DNA from: Planctomycetota bacterium
GTDB lineage: Bacteria; Planctomycetota; Phycisphaerae; Phycisphaerales; SM1A02
Reading direction: 5' to 3'
Length of the DNA: 64,000 nucleotides
NCBI GenBank assembly: GCA_016872835.1
Contig: VGYX01000005.1
Location: forward strand, 95,128-159,127
Shown here: positions 38,340-46,826 of the stretch, piece after piece
Numbering within the stretch: position 1 is the first letter of the stretch
How the letters are laid out: each line of letters starts with the position of its first letter
Notes under the pieces: model-generated
What the model was told of the DNA's origin: nothing
The model's input: only the letters and a program-made list of their open reading frames with translations
Databases searched by the model: none
Translations under genes and position numbers: made by a program

Positions 38340-40043
38340 TCAGGCCTTCTTCGGGGGCTGGGAGGGCTTGGCGGCGGCGGGTGCCGTGCCGGCGGTCGCA
38401 GGCTTCGGGGCAGGGGGCGCGAACACGCGTGCGACTTCCTCGAGGCTGGTCACGCCTTCACGAACGCGAAGCAGCGCGGCCTCCTGCATGCCAGGTGCGC
38501 GGTGCTTCAGGCGTGCGGCGTTGTAGGCGCTCTTCAGGTCGCCCTTCGCCAGGTGGTTGCGCGCCTCCTGATCGATCGGCAGCACCTCGAACACGCCGAT
38601 CTGTCCGGAGAAACCCGTTCCGCGGCACATCGGGCAGTCCTGCACCTTGCTCTTCACCTGCACCTTGCCGCCTGCGCGGAAGAGTTCGGCGGGCTTGCCC
38701 GCGGCGATGCCGAGCCGCTTCGCCTGTTCGGGCGAGGGCTGGAACGGCACGCGGCACGCCATGCAGAGCCTGCGCACGAGACGCTGCGTCACCACGGCGC
38801 GCAGTGGGGTCGCAGCCATGGGCACGTCGCCAACCGCGCGAAACCATTCCGTCACCGCGGGGCCGACGCCGTCCACGGCGATGCACGCGTAGAACCGTAC
38901 ATCGGACGAGTTCGACGCCGCGATCACCTTGCCCGTGCCGGGCTCGCTGATGTCGTCGACCATCACCACGTCAGGGCTGCGACGCACGATCGACTGCAGC
39001 TGCGTGCGGTAGTCCACGCCACTGCCTGGCGTCCAGAGCTGGTGATCGACGCCATCCACGCGATGTGTCGTCGTGCGCTCCAGAGCCTTCACGGCGTTGG
39101 TGAACGCGTCGTGACGCGTCAGCAGGGCGAGCGTGGTCGAGGTGAGGCCCTGACCAGGCGCCGCGGCCACCAGCACCACGCCGCCGCGATCCTCGGGGGC
39201 CAGCATCGCTTCGACCAGCTTCATCTGCGCAGGCAGCAGGCCAAGCTGGTCGAGCGGCTTGCCCATGCGCTTGGCGACGTCGAAGTCGATGCGCATCTGC
39301 ACGCCCGCGGATCCGCCCGAGGTGGTCACCGTCACCGCGACCGAGCTCTCGGGCAGCACCGCCGTGCACATGCCGTTCTGGCGCTTGCGCTGCTCCTTCA
39401 CGTCCAGTCCGCAGAGTTCCTTGAGCAGGTTGATCGCGCCCACCGCCAACTCGGGCGCCGGCACGTCGATCTTTGCTCGCACGCCATCCACGCTCACGAC
39501 GGCCTGCGCGCCTTCCTTCCTCACGATCAGGTCCAGTCGGCTTGCGCCTCGGTCGACCGCCGCCATCACCAGCGCTTCGGTGGCCTGATACACGGGCAAG
39601 GCCGCGTCACCCTTCGCCGGCACGGGGTGCTCCTTCTTCTCGGCGTCCTTGAAGGTCAGGCGCGCACCCGCCAAGGCGCGGCCCTTGCGGCGCTCGGCGA
39701 AGTAGGCCTTGATGCCTTCGCCGCCGATCACGAAGCGGAGCTTCTCGGGCACGGCGTCGTTGCGCTTGGGCCAGTACAGCAGGAAGGGCGCGGCGGTCAG
39801 CGCCAGCTGCAACGGGAAGCCCGCGTAGAAGGTTGGCACCAGCACCACCGCAAGCAGGCCCGCCGTGGTGCCCAGGATCATCTTCATGTGCCACGGGCCC
39901 GAGGGCAGTCCGCAGAACTTGATGTCCTTCGCCATTCGCGACGTGAGCGCGCAGCCGGCTGCCGCGACCGCGAGGGCTAGGACGGGCTTCACCGGATCGA
40001 CCAGGAATGCGCTCGAGATGGCCTGTGCCAGCAAGGGGGTCAT
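38340..40043 (-). CDS. PilB/GspE-like protein with degenerate ATPase motifs and N-terminal membrane helices
   Basis: The 567-residue protein has two hydrophobic regions (about 20-35 and 55-90), then a GspE-type N2 domain and an ATPase-like core. The Walker A position reads AAAPGQGLTSTT (about 290-302) where family members have GPTGSGKTTT, so the P-loop glycine and lysine are lost. The Walker B region reads VVMVDDISEPGT instead of IMIGEIRD. The four-Cys zinc site is kept as CMAC and CPMC, as in PilB/GspE. It probably binds but does not hydrolyse ATP, or is purely structural. It follows pilT after 19 bp. Confidence 0.72.
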   Translation of the reverse strand: MTPLLAQAISSAFLVDPVKPVLALAVAAAGCALTSRMAKDIKFCGLPSGPWHMKMILGTTAGLLAVVLVPTFYAGFPLQLALTAAPFLLYWPKRNDAVPEKLRFVIGGEGIKAYFAERRKGRALAGARLTFKDAEKKEHPVPAKGDAALPVYQATEALVMAAVDRGASRLDLIVRKEGAQAVVSVDGVRAKIDVPAPELAVGAINLLKELCGLDVKEQRKRQNGMCTAVLPESSVAVTVTTSGGSAGVQMRIDFDVAKRMGKPLDQLGLLPAQMKLVEAMLAPEDRGGVVLVAAAPGQGLTSTTLALLTRHDAFTNAVKALERTTTHRVDGVDHQLWTPGSGVDYRTQLQSIVRRSPDVVMVDDISEPGTGKVIAASNSSDVRFYACIAVDGVGPAVTEWFRAVGDVPMAATPLRAVVTQRLVRRLCMACRVPFQPSPEQAKRLGIAAGKPAELFRAGGKVQVKSKVQDCPMCRGTGFSGQIGVFEVLPIDQEARNHLAKGDLKSAYNAARLKHRAPGMQEAALLRVREGVTSLEEVARVFAPPAPKPATAGTAPAAAKPSQPPKKA

Positions 40044-40062
40044 CGCGTGGTTCGCTCCGGTT

Positions 40063-41205
40063 TCAGGCGATGCCCTTGAGCTTCATCTTCAGCTCCTCGG
40101 GCTTCGGCGTGGCCTCAAGCGCCACCTTCACATGCACGTACTCCTGCTCGACCAGCTTCACCAGGCTGCTGGTGAAGTCGATCATGCCCTCGGAGTGGCT
40201 CTTGCGGATGATGTCGAGCAGCTCGCCCTCGCGCTCCTCGAGGATGTACTTCTGCACGCTCGGCGTGTTCAGCATGATCTCGAGGCCCGGGATGCGCGGG
40301 ATGTTCGGGTGCAGCGTGGGCAGCAGCTTCTGGTAGACGATCGCGCGCAGGTTGTAGGCGAGCAGCTTGCGGATCTGCTCGCGCTCCTCCTGCGGGAAGA
40401 GTTCCAGAATGCGGCCCAGCGTCTGCCACGCGCTGCTGGCGTGGATGGTGCCGAACACAAGGTGGCCCGTCTCGGCGGCGCGCACAGCGGCCTCAAAGGT
40501 CTCCTTGTCGCGCATCTCGCCCACCAGCACGATGTCCGGGTTCTCGCGCACCAGCGCGCGCAGCGCCTCGTTGAAGTTCGCGCAGTCGATGCCGATCTCG
40601 CGCTGGTTGATCGTGCACTGGTCGTCGGTGAAGATGTATTCGATCGGGTCTTCCAGCGTGACGATGTGAGCCTTCTTGCGCTCATTCACGAACTGAAGCA
40701 TGGCCGCGATCGTGGTGCTCTTGCCGCTGCCGGTCACGCCGGCCAGCAGGATCAGGCCCTGCGCCGCCATGCTGACTTCGCCCAGGATCGAGGGAAGGTA
40801 GAGGTCCTCGAAGCGGCGGATCGTGCTGGAGATGAGTCGCGCCGCCAGGCTGGGCTTGCCGCGCGCCATGAAGATGTTCACGCGGAAACGATTCTTCCCG
40901 TCCAGGTCGTAGGCGAAGTCGAGCTGGCCTCGTCGCTTGAAGATCTTCTGCTGGCTGTCGTCCAGCACGTCCATGCACATCTGGAACAGGTCGCCGGGGT
41001 TCACCGCGGGGCACTTGATCGCCACCAACTGGCCCTTGTGGCGGATGCGCGGCGGCACGCCGCACTTGATGATCAGGTCGCTGCCCTTGACGTTCACGAT
41101 CGCCTTCAGCCAGCTATCCCAGATCTCCTTGCCCTTGCCGGGCTGGGTGCCCACGTAGTGGCTGATGCAGTCGTGGGTGGGTTCGGTGACGGGGCCGCCT
41201 GCCAT
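40063..41205 (-). CDS. pilT: PilT-type retraction ATPase
   Basis: The 380-residue ATPase has Walker A GVTGSGKSTT, the Asp box EDPIEYIF, Walker B VGEMRDKETFE, and the His box TGHLVFGTIHASSA. PilT powers retraction of type IV pili; here it is followed by a degenerate PilB-like gene and not by a true PilB. ATG 41205 is preferred because it has an AGGA ribosome site, and TACCCT about 28 nt upstream is a likely -10. It is divergent from guaB. Confidence 0.88.
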   Translation of the reverse strand: MAGGPVTEPTHDCISHYVGTQPGKGKEIWDSWLKAIVNVKGSDLIIKCGVPPRIRHKGQLVAIKCPAVNPGDLFQMCMDVLDDSQQKIFKRRGQLDFAYDLDGKNRFRVNIFMARGKPSLAARLISSTIRRFEDLYLPSILGEVSMAAQGLILLAGVTGSGKSTTIAAMLQFVNERKKAHIVTLEDPIEYIFTDDQCTINQREIGIDCANFNEALRALVRENPDIVLVGEMRDKETFEAAVRAAETGHLVFGTIHASSAWQTLGRILELFPQEEREQIRKLLAYNLRAIVYQKLLPTLHPNIPRIPGLEIMLNTPSVQKYILEEREGELLDIIRKSHSEGMIDFTSSLVKLVEQEYVHVKVALEATPKPEELKMKLKGIA

Positions 41206-41287
41206 GGTGAGTTCCTCGTGGGGAGAGGGGGCAAGGGTACCTGCGAACCGCTGGGTGCGCGAGGGATCCCGCGGAAATCCGGGGTGA

Positions 41288-41316
41288 TTGACATTCGGAC
41301 CGGGGCCGGGCATTGT
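41288..41316 (+). promoter_or_regulatory. Sigma-70-type promoter of guaB (TTGACA, 17 bp, CATTGT)
   Basis: TTGACA at 41288-41293, exactly 17 bp, then CATTGT at 41311-41316, followed by 6 nt (TCCACG) and the guaB ATG. It is the best-formed promoter in the window and puts the transcription start on the start codon. Confidence 0.75.
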
Positions 41317-41322
41317 TCCACG

Positions 41323-42801
41323 ATGGAAGACCGCATCGCCCTCGATGGCGTCACCTTCGACGACGTGCTGCTGCTGCCGAGATGGAGCGAGATCACCCCG
41401 GATCTCGTGGACGTCTCGACGCGGCTGACCGCGAACATCACGCTGAAGATCCCGCTGCTGTCGGCGCCCATGGACACCGTGACCGAGGCCGCGCTTGCCA
41501 TCGCGCTCGCGCAGGAGGGCGGCCTGGGCGTGATCCACAAGAACATGCCGGGTGAGGCGCAGGCGCGCGAGGTCGCGAAGGTCAAGCGCAGCGAGAACGG
41601 CGTGGTGGCGGATCCGGTGGTGCTGTCTCCGGAAGATTCGATCGGGCGCGCGCGCCAACTCATGACCGAGCAGGGCGTGAGTGGATTCCCGGTGACCGAG
41701 GGTGGCAAGCGACGTGGCAAGGCGGTCGGGATCCTGACCCGGCGCGACATGAAGTTTCTCGACACGACCGATGGCCGCACCGTGGGCCACGTCATGACGA
41801 AGGGGAAGCTGGTGACCGCGCCCGCGAACGTGGACGCGGCGAGCGCGGGTCGGCTCATGCTCGAGCATCGCGTGGAGAAGCTGCTGCTCGTGGATGGCGC
41901 GGGGAATCTCGCCGGCCTGATCACCATGCGCGATCTGGACAACGTGGCGAAGCACCCGAGCGCGAGCCGGGACGCCCGCGGTCGCCTGCGCGTGGGGGCG
42001 GCGATCGGCGTGCGGCAGTTCGACCGCGCGGAGGCGCTCGTGGCCGCCGATGTGGACCTGATCGTGGTGGACACCGCCCATGGTCACAGCAAGAACGTGC
42101 TCGACACGCTCGAAGGCGTGAAGAAGCGCTTCAAGGTGGACGTGATCGCCGGCAACGTGGGCACGCGCGACGGCGCCAAGATGCTTGCGGACGCGGGCGC
42201 GGACGCGGTGAAGGTGGGCATCGGTCCCGGCTCCATCTGCACCACGCGGGTGGTGACAGGCGTGGGCATTCCGCAGATCACCGCCGTCATGGAGGCGGTG
42301 AAGGGCGCGGGCGCCGTGCCCGTGATCGCCGACGGTGGCGTGCGGCAGTCCGGCGACATCGCGAAGGCGATCGCCGCGGGCGCCAGCGCGGTGATGCTCG
42401 GCGGTCTCTTCGCCGGCCTGGACGAAAGCCCGGGTGAGCTGGTGCTGCATCGCGGGCGCCGCTTCAAGACCTATCGCGGCATGGGCAGCGAGGGGGCCAT
42501 GATGAAGGGCAGCGCCGACCGTTACGGTCAGGCCAACATCAGCGAGGCGCGCAAGTTCGTGCCTGAGGGGGTGGAGGGCCGCGTGCCCTATCGCGGCAGC
42601 CTGGCTGATTTCACCTATCAGATGGTGGGAGGCCTGCGTTCGGCGATGGGCTACTGCGGCTGCGCCGACCTCGCCTCATTTCGCCGTGACACGCGCTTCG
42701 TGCGGATCAGCGGCGCGAGCCTGCTCGAAAGCCACCCGCACAGCATCCAGATCACCAAGGAAAGCCCCAACTACAGCGCGGGCGCCGCCGGCGTGGAGTG
42801 A
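41323..42801 (+). CDS. guaB: Inosine-5'-monophosphate dehydrogenase
   Basis: The 492-residue enzyme opens with [17 protein letters not shown], contains a CBS-domain pair (about 95-215), the catalytic Cys306 in [11 protein letters not shown] and the flap-region [11 protein letters not shown]. It converts IMP to XMP with NAD, the committed step of guanine nucleotide synthesis. ATG at 41323 fits the family's usual N-terminus and the promoter immediately upstream. It ends 13 bp from the stop of the convergent corA gene. Confidence 0.97.
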   Translation: MEDRIALDGVTFDDVLLLPRWSEITPDLVDVSTRLTANITLKIPLLSAPMDTVTEAALAIALAQEGGLGVIHKNMPGEAQAREVAKVKRSENGVVADPVVLSPEDSIGRARQLMTEQGVSGFPVTEGGKRRGKAVGILTRRDMKFLDTTDGRTVGHVMTKGKLVTAPANVDAASAGRLMLEHRVEKLLLVDGAGNLAGLITMRDLDNVAKHPSASRDARGRLRVGAAIGVRQFDRAEALVAADVDLIVVDTAHGHSKNVLDTLEGVKKRFKVDVIAGNVGTRDGAKMLADAGADAVKVGIGPGSICTTRVVTGVGIPQITAVMEAVKGAGAVPVIADGGVRQSGDIAKAIAAGASAVMLGGLFAGLDESPGELVLHRGRRFKTYRGMGSEGAMMKGSADRYGQANISEARKFVPEGVEGRVPYRGSLADFTYQMVGGLRSAMGYCGCADLASFRRDTRFVRISGASLLESHPHSIQITKESPNYSAGAAGVE

Positions 42802-42814
42802 CCGCTTCGGACGC

Positions 42815-43795
42815 TCACAGCACCTTCGCGCGCCGCATCATCACCAGCAGCGTGGCCACGATCACGGCCACCGCGCTCCAGAAGGCGCCGTACCCCCAGC
42901 TCCACTTCAGCTCGGGCAGCACCTCGAAGTTCATGCCGTAGACGCCGCACAGGAAGCTGAGCGGCAGGAAGATCACGCTCACGACCGTGAGCTTGCTCAT
43001 GACCTTGTTGGTGCGGTGCGCGACCATCGACATGTAGTTGTTCAGGGAGTCGGACAGGATGTCGCGATCTACCAGCACGTCCTGCAGCACGCGATCCACC
43101 GTGCCCGCCATGTTCGCGAGGTAGGGTTGCGTGGCCTCGCTCACGAAGGCGCTCTTGCGTGTGGCGAGTTCCGTCAGCACGGAGCGGGCGGGCAGCACCA
43201 CCTTGCGGAGCTGCAGCAGGTCGCTGCTGAGTTCCGAGACCTCCTGGAAGATGGTCTCCTCCACGTCGCCCGAGAGTGCGCGCTGGATCGACTCCACGCG
43301 GGCTTCGAAGGCCTCGTGCACCCTCAGGTAGTTGTCGATCAGGCTCTCCCAGAGTTCGTACAGCAGGAAGCTGGGGCTCTGCGCGAAGCGCATGAAGTCT
43401 CCGCGGAAGTCGCGGTGCACCGCGTTCATGAACTCGGTGGGACCTCGGCGCAGCGTCAGCATGAAGCGCTCGCCGATCACGGCGTCCACGCGCTCCAGGT
43501 CGAAGGCGCGGCCCGTCAGTCGGCAGCCGGTGAGCGCCAGATGCAGGCAGTCCTCGTAGCGGCCGATCTGCGTGGCGGGATCGCGCGTGAAGGCGTCCTC
43601 GAGCACCTCCGGCGGGCAGAGATCAAGGCTGCTGATCAGCCTGCGGGCCTCGTCGGCTCGCTCCAGGTTCACGTCGATCCATACGAAACGGTCCTCGAGC
43701 ATCTCCGTCTGCGCGTCGGCAGGCGTGATGTCCGTCAGCCGCTTGGCCGCGAAGTTCATCGAAACGGCGGTGGCGATCGAGTGGGCCGCGTTCAT
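42815..43795 (-). CDS. corA: CorA-type Mg2+/divalent cation transporter
   Basis: The 326-residue protein has a soluble N-terminal part and two C-terminal membrane helices (about 265-285 and 300-320) with the signature YGMNFEVLPE between them. CorA forms a pentameric Mg2+ channel. The ATG at 43795 is preferred to one 33 codons upstream because it has TACCCT 9 nt before it and matches family length; a second ATG 12 codons later is possible. Divergent from the tRNA-Leu gene. Confidence 0.88.
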   Translation of the reverse strand: MNAAHSIATAVSMNFAAKRLTDITPADAQTEMLEDRFVWIDVNLERADEARRLISSLDLCPPEVLEDAFTRDPATQIGRYEDCLHLALTGCRLTGRAFDLERVDAVIGERFMLTLRRGPTEFMNAVHRDFRGDFMRFAQSPSFLLYELWESLIDNYLRVHEAFEARVESIQRALSGDVEETIFQEVSELSSDLLQLRKVVLPARSVLTELATRKSAFVSEATQPYLANMAGTVDRVLQDVLVDRDILSDSLNNYMSMVAHRTNKVMSKLTVVSVIFLPLSFLCGVYGMNFEVLPELKWSWGYGAFWSAVAVIVATLLVMMRRAKVL

Positions 43796-43804
43796 GCCCG
43801 AGGC

Positions 43805-43810
43805 AGGGTA
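43805..43810 (-). promoter_or_regulatory. -10 element (TACCCT) for corA
   Basis: TACCCT ends 9 nt before the corA ATG at 43795, the same spacing as in trpB and valS. Confidence 0.4.
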
Positions 43811-43894
43811 TTCGGTGGCGCGCGCCAAGGCGTGCGACGGGCGCGCTTGCCGAGCCGGGCCTGCCGTGTCACACTTACGCGCTCGCTTCCACAC

Positions 43895-43979
43895 GCCGGT
43901 GTGGCGGAACTGGCAGACGCGGCGGATTCAAAATCCGCTTCCCTCTAAAGGAGTGCAGGTTCGATTCCTGTCACCGGCA
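43895..43979 (+). tRNA. tRNA-Leu (anticodon CAA)
   Basis: GCCGGTG pairs with CACCGGC and is followed by discriminator A. The D-arm GCGGAACTGGCAGACGC, the anticodon stem GCGGA/TCCGC with loop TTCAAAA (anticodon CAA), a long variable arm and the T-arm CAGG TTCGATT CCTG identify a leucine tRNA. CCA is not encoded. The stop of the convergent dockerin-like gene is 10 bp away. Confidence 0.95.
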
Positions 43980-43988
43980 TTCGCGCGG

Positions 43989-45530
43989 TCAACGTGCCCC
44001 CGTGCGGGGCTTCCCGCTTGGGCCCGGCGCAACAACGCCCGAACTGCAGTTGGACGTGTAGTAGCCCCCGGTACCGTTGGAGAAGTAGTCGCAGGAACCG
44101 TCGTTTCCGAGGAAGGTGCCGTAGGAGAGGTACGACTGGTTGAACTCGGAATTCGAGCCACAGGAGCCGTCTGCGTAGACCGTGGTGTCGTTCGTGCCGA
44201 CTTGCCAGTCATTACCGTTCGGTCCGGCCATGATCGGTTCTGAGGAGGTCGAGAGGACCGTTCCGGCGGTCGGGCATCCACTGGGCTCGGTGTAGTAACC
44301 ACCTGCGCCATCCGAGTAGTAGTTGTACGCGCCATCGTTTCCGAGGAAGGTGCCGTAGGAGAGGTACGACTGGTTGAACTCGGAATTCGAGCCACAGGAG
44401 CCGTCTGCGTAGACCGTGGTGTCGTTCGTGCCGACTTGCCAGTCATTACCGTTCGGTCCGGCCATGATCGGTTCTGAGGAGGTCGAGAGGACCGTTCCGG
44501 CGGTCGGGCATCCACTGGGCTCGGTGTAGTACCAACCGTTGCCATCGGAGTAGTAGTCGTAGGTCCCGTCCGTCCCCAGGATGGTTCCGTATGGCAGCCA
44601 CTCGTAGCGAGTGACCTCGCGTTCACCGCATTCGCCGTCGGTCTCGAGAGCGACCACCTGGTACCCAAGCGTCCACTCGTAGCCGCCCTCGACCTGCACG
44701 GTGTAGGGCGTCCTGGAGACCTCGCTCAACACGGTCCCCGCAGGCGGGCAGTTGCGGACGATGTAGTAACCGCCCGCGCCATTCGAGAAGAACATCCAGG
44801 TGCCGCAGGCTCCGAGGTAGACGCCAAGGGGCTTGTACTGATGCCAGATCAGCCAGCCCCAGTACGTACCGCAGTTGCCATCGTGGTAAAGGATGCGCCA
44901 CGCGCGCCCAACCTGATACGACTCCGCGCAGCCGCCCTCGCTTGGCGTGACCATGAGCGCGACGTGCTCGAGGAGGGCGATCGTCTTGGCCGTCGGGCAG
45001 GGATTCGGAGGCGTCGTCGGTCCGGTGTAGTAGGCGCAGTTGCCGTCGGCGTAGTAGGTGAACTGCGCATCGACCGCGATCACCGTCCCAGCCTCAAGGC
45101 ACACCGATCGATAGTTCGTGCTGTAGGTGGTGCACTCTCCCTCGGGTGCCGAGGAGGTGAAGCGCTGCCAGCCGGTGGAGACTTCGTCCCACCAGCGCAC
45201 GCCGACGACGAGACCGTTGAACAAGATGTCCTCTGGTCCACCGGGCTCGATCACGGTGCCCCAGGGCGGGCAGGGGTTGTCAGATGGGCCGTCGGGGCAA
45301 GCGCCGAAGTCCAGAAGCATCAGTGAAACATCGCCGCTGTCCACCGAGCCGTTGGCGTCAAGATCCGCGGCACACTCGAAGCAATCACCGAAGTCAAGCA
45401 GCTGTTGGCTCAGGTCGGCGCTGTCCACCCATCGGTCGTAGTTCAGGTCCGCGGGGCAGTTCGCCGTCTGGGCTTTCGCCGGACCTGACAGGAAGGTGGC
45501 GAGCAGCCCAATAATGCAGCAGTGGAACAT
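43989..45530 (-). CDS. Secreted protein with dockerin-like repeat and five tandem Cys/Tyr-rich modules
   Basis: A signal peptide (MFHCCIIGLLATFLSGPAKA) is followed by two dockerin-like calcium-loop repeats (NCPADLNYDRWVDSADLSQQ and ADLDANGSVDSGDVSLML), a pattern typical of planctomycete extracellular proteins. Then come about five modules of roughly 80 residues, each starting CP-x-x-G/K-T and ending with YYSDG-x-GGYY or FFSNGAGGYY. The last two modules are identical over about 66 residues. No enzyme motif is seen. The base composition is visibly lower in GC than its neighbours. The ATG at 45530 fits the signal peptide and a good promoter. 513 residues. Confidence 0.72.
   Translation of the reverse strand: MFHCCIIGLLATFLSGPAKAQTANCPADLNYDRWVDSADLSQQLLDFGDCFECAADLDANGSVDSGDVSLMLLDFGACPDGPSDNPCPPWGTVIEPGGPEDILFNGLVVGVRWWDEVSTGWQRFTSSAPEGECTTYSTNYRSVCLEAGTVIAVDAQFTYYADGNCAYYTGPTTPPNPCPTAKTIALLEHVALMVTPSEGGCAESYQVGRAWRILYHDGNCGTYWGWLIWHQYKPLGVYLGACGTWMFFSNGAGGYYIVRNCPPAGTVLSEVSRTPYTVQVEGGYEWTLGYQVVALETDGECGEREVTRYEWLPYGTILGTDGTYDYYSDGNGWYYTEPSGCPTAGTVLSTSSEPIMAGPNGNDWQVGTNDTTVYADGSCGSNSEFNQSYLSYGTFLGNDGAYNYYSDGAGGYYTEPSGCPTAGTVLSTSSEPIMAGPNGNDWQVGTNDTTVYADGSCGSNSEFNQSYLSYGTFLGNDGSCDYFSNGTGGYYTSNCSSGVVAPGPSGKPRTGAR
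44101..44531 (-). repeat. Exact 197-bp direct repeat, 234-bp period, inside the secreted protein gene
   Basis: Bases 44101-44297 and 44335-44531 are identical over 197 bp; the offset is 234 bp, or 78 codons, so the reading frame is kept. The intervening 37 bp differ between copies. It is a recent duplication of one protein module. Confidence 0.95.
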
Positions 45531-45556
45531 CGTTCGCACGGTGATACCCAAGCTGC

Positions 45557-45585
45557 AGAATAGTCGGTTTTCCCGGTGCGTGCAA
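45557..45585 (-). promoter_or_regulatory. Promoter of the secreted repeat protein (TTGCAC, 17 bp, TATTCT)
   Basis: On the minus strand TTGCAC (45585-45580), 17 bp, TATTCT (45562-45557). The leader to the ATG at 45530 is about 20 nt, unlike the leaderless genes nearby. Confidence 0.6.
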
Positions 45586-45732
45586 GCAAAAGTGCGCGAA
45601 TTGAGCAACTTGAAGTCACCGTGGCATCCGTGACCGGAAATCCGCATGTTCCGGTCCTGTTCCTGGCGTTCGGCTTGCGCGGAGAATCGTCGCGGTTGGC
45701 TCCATGGAGATTTCATCGTTGCGAGATCTCGT

Positions 45733-45738
45733 TAGACT
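45733..45738 (+). promoter_or_regulatory. -10 element (TAGACT) for coxB, leaderless arrangement
   Basis: TAGACT is followed by 7 nt (TGGGTGC) and the in-frame GTG at 45746. It would drive the whole respiratory cluster and fixes a start within the coding frame rather than at the ATG at 45704. Confidence 0.55.
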
Positions 45739-45745
45739 TGGGTGC

Positions 45746-46819
45746 GTGGCAGGAGGCCATTCCCCATCCGTTCGGCAGGCAGGACGCTTGCTCATCATCG
45801 GCGCGGTGGCGCTGCTTGGTGCCACGGCGCTCGCCTCCGAGCCCGTGATCTGCGCGCCGGGAGCCGACCTGCCTGTCGTGAATCCCGCGATCTTCGACAC
45901 GGCCAGCCCGCCTGCGCGGCAGATCGAGTCGATGGCATGGCTCGTGATGAGCATCTGCGCGGGCATCTTCGTGGTGGTGGAGGGCCTGCTGATCTACAGC
46001 ATCGTGAAGTTCCGGCGGCGCGCAAGCGATCGCGGCGAACCGGTGCAGCTGTACGGCAGCAACCCGATCGAGCTGGCCTGGACCGTCGTGCCGCTGCTGA
46101 TCGTGTTCACGCTGGCGCTGGTGACGATCCGCGTGATCCGAGATATCGAGCGCACGGAGCCTCCGGAGGGCGCCATGCCGGTGGTTGCGATCGGACATCA
46201 GTGGTGGTGGGAGTACCGCTATCCGGATCCCGATGCGGCCGGCGGTGAGGTGGTGACCGCGAACGAGCTGGTGGTGCCGGTCGGCCGACCGATCTGGCTG
46301 CGACTGGAGAGCGCCGACGTGATCCACAGCTGGTGGGTGCCGGCGCTTGCGGGCAAGACTGATCTCGTGCCGAACCACACCAACCACACCTGGTTCGTGG
46401 CGGAGAGGCCCGGTCTGTTCCTCGGACAGTGTGCTGAGTATTGCGGCAACCAGCACGCCGGCATGCTGCTGCGCGTGAGCGCGGTGCCGCGGGAGCAATT
46501 CGATGCGTGGCGCGCGGCGCAGGCGGCACCCCCGGTGAACGAGCCTGCGGTGGCGCGAGGACGCGACATCTTTCTGGATCTCGCATGCAGCACATGTCAC
46601 GCGGTGCAGGGCGTCTCGGACGGCGCGTTCGCTCCCGATCTGACCCACCTTGCAAGCCGCCAGACAATCGCCAGCGGCACGGCACCGCTCACGCGCGAAA
46701 ATCTGCGCGCGTGGATCGCGGATCCACAGGTGCTGAAGCCGCAGTGCAACATGCCAAGCCTGAAACTCTCCGAAGCGGAGCTTGACGCCGTGACCGACTA
46801 CCTCCTGACCCTGAAGTGA
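45746..46819 (+). CDS. coxB: Cytochrome c oxidase subunit II with fused cytochrome c (caa3 type)
   Basis: Starting at GTG 45746 the protein has a signal sequence (about 12-31), two membrane helices, the CuA site (CAEYCGNQHAGM) and a C-terminal class I cytochrome c with CSTCH and a distal Met in the last 20 residues. It takes electrons from cytochrome c or the attached heme domain into subunit I. The fused heme marks caa3 oxidase. It is the first gene of the respiratory cluster and has 357 residues. The ATG at 45704 would add 14 residues with no signal-peptide benefit. Confidence 0.93.
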   Translation: MAGGHSPSVRQAGRLLIIGAVALLGATALASEPVICAPGADLPVVNPAIFDTASPPARQIESMAWLVMSICAGIFVVVEGLLIYSIVKFRRRASDRGEPVQLYGSNPIELAWTVVPLLIVFTLALVTIRVIRDIERTEPPEGAMPVVAIGHQWWWEYRYPDPDAAGGEVVTANELVVPVGRPIWLRLESADVIHSWWVPALAGKTDLVPNHTNHTWFVAERPGLFLGQCAEYCGNQHAGMLLRVSAVPREQFDAWRAAQAAPPVNEPAVARGRDIFLDLACSTCHAVQGVSDGAFAPDLTHLASRQTIASGTAPLTRENLRAWIADPQVLKPQCNMPSLKLSEAELDAVTDYLLTLK

Positions 46820-46826
46820 CACCACG

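Noticed and set aside
44101..44531. Direct repeats considered as a CRISPR-like array
   Set aside because: Two 197-bp copies in frame inside a gene; no short spaced repeats.
45704..45746. ATG at 45704 as the coxB start
   Set aside because: It precedes the -10-like TAGACT; the GTG at 45746 gives a normal signal peptide.
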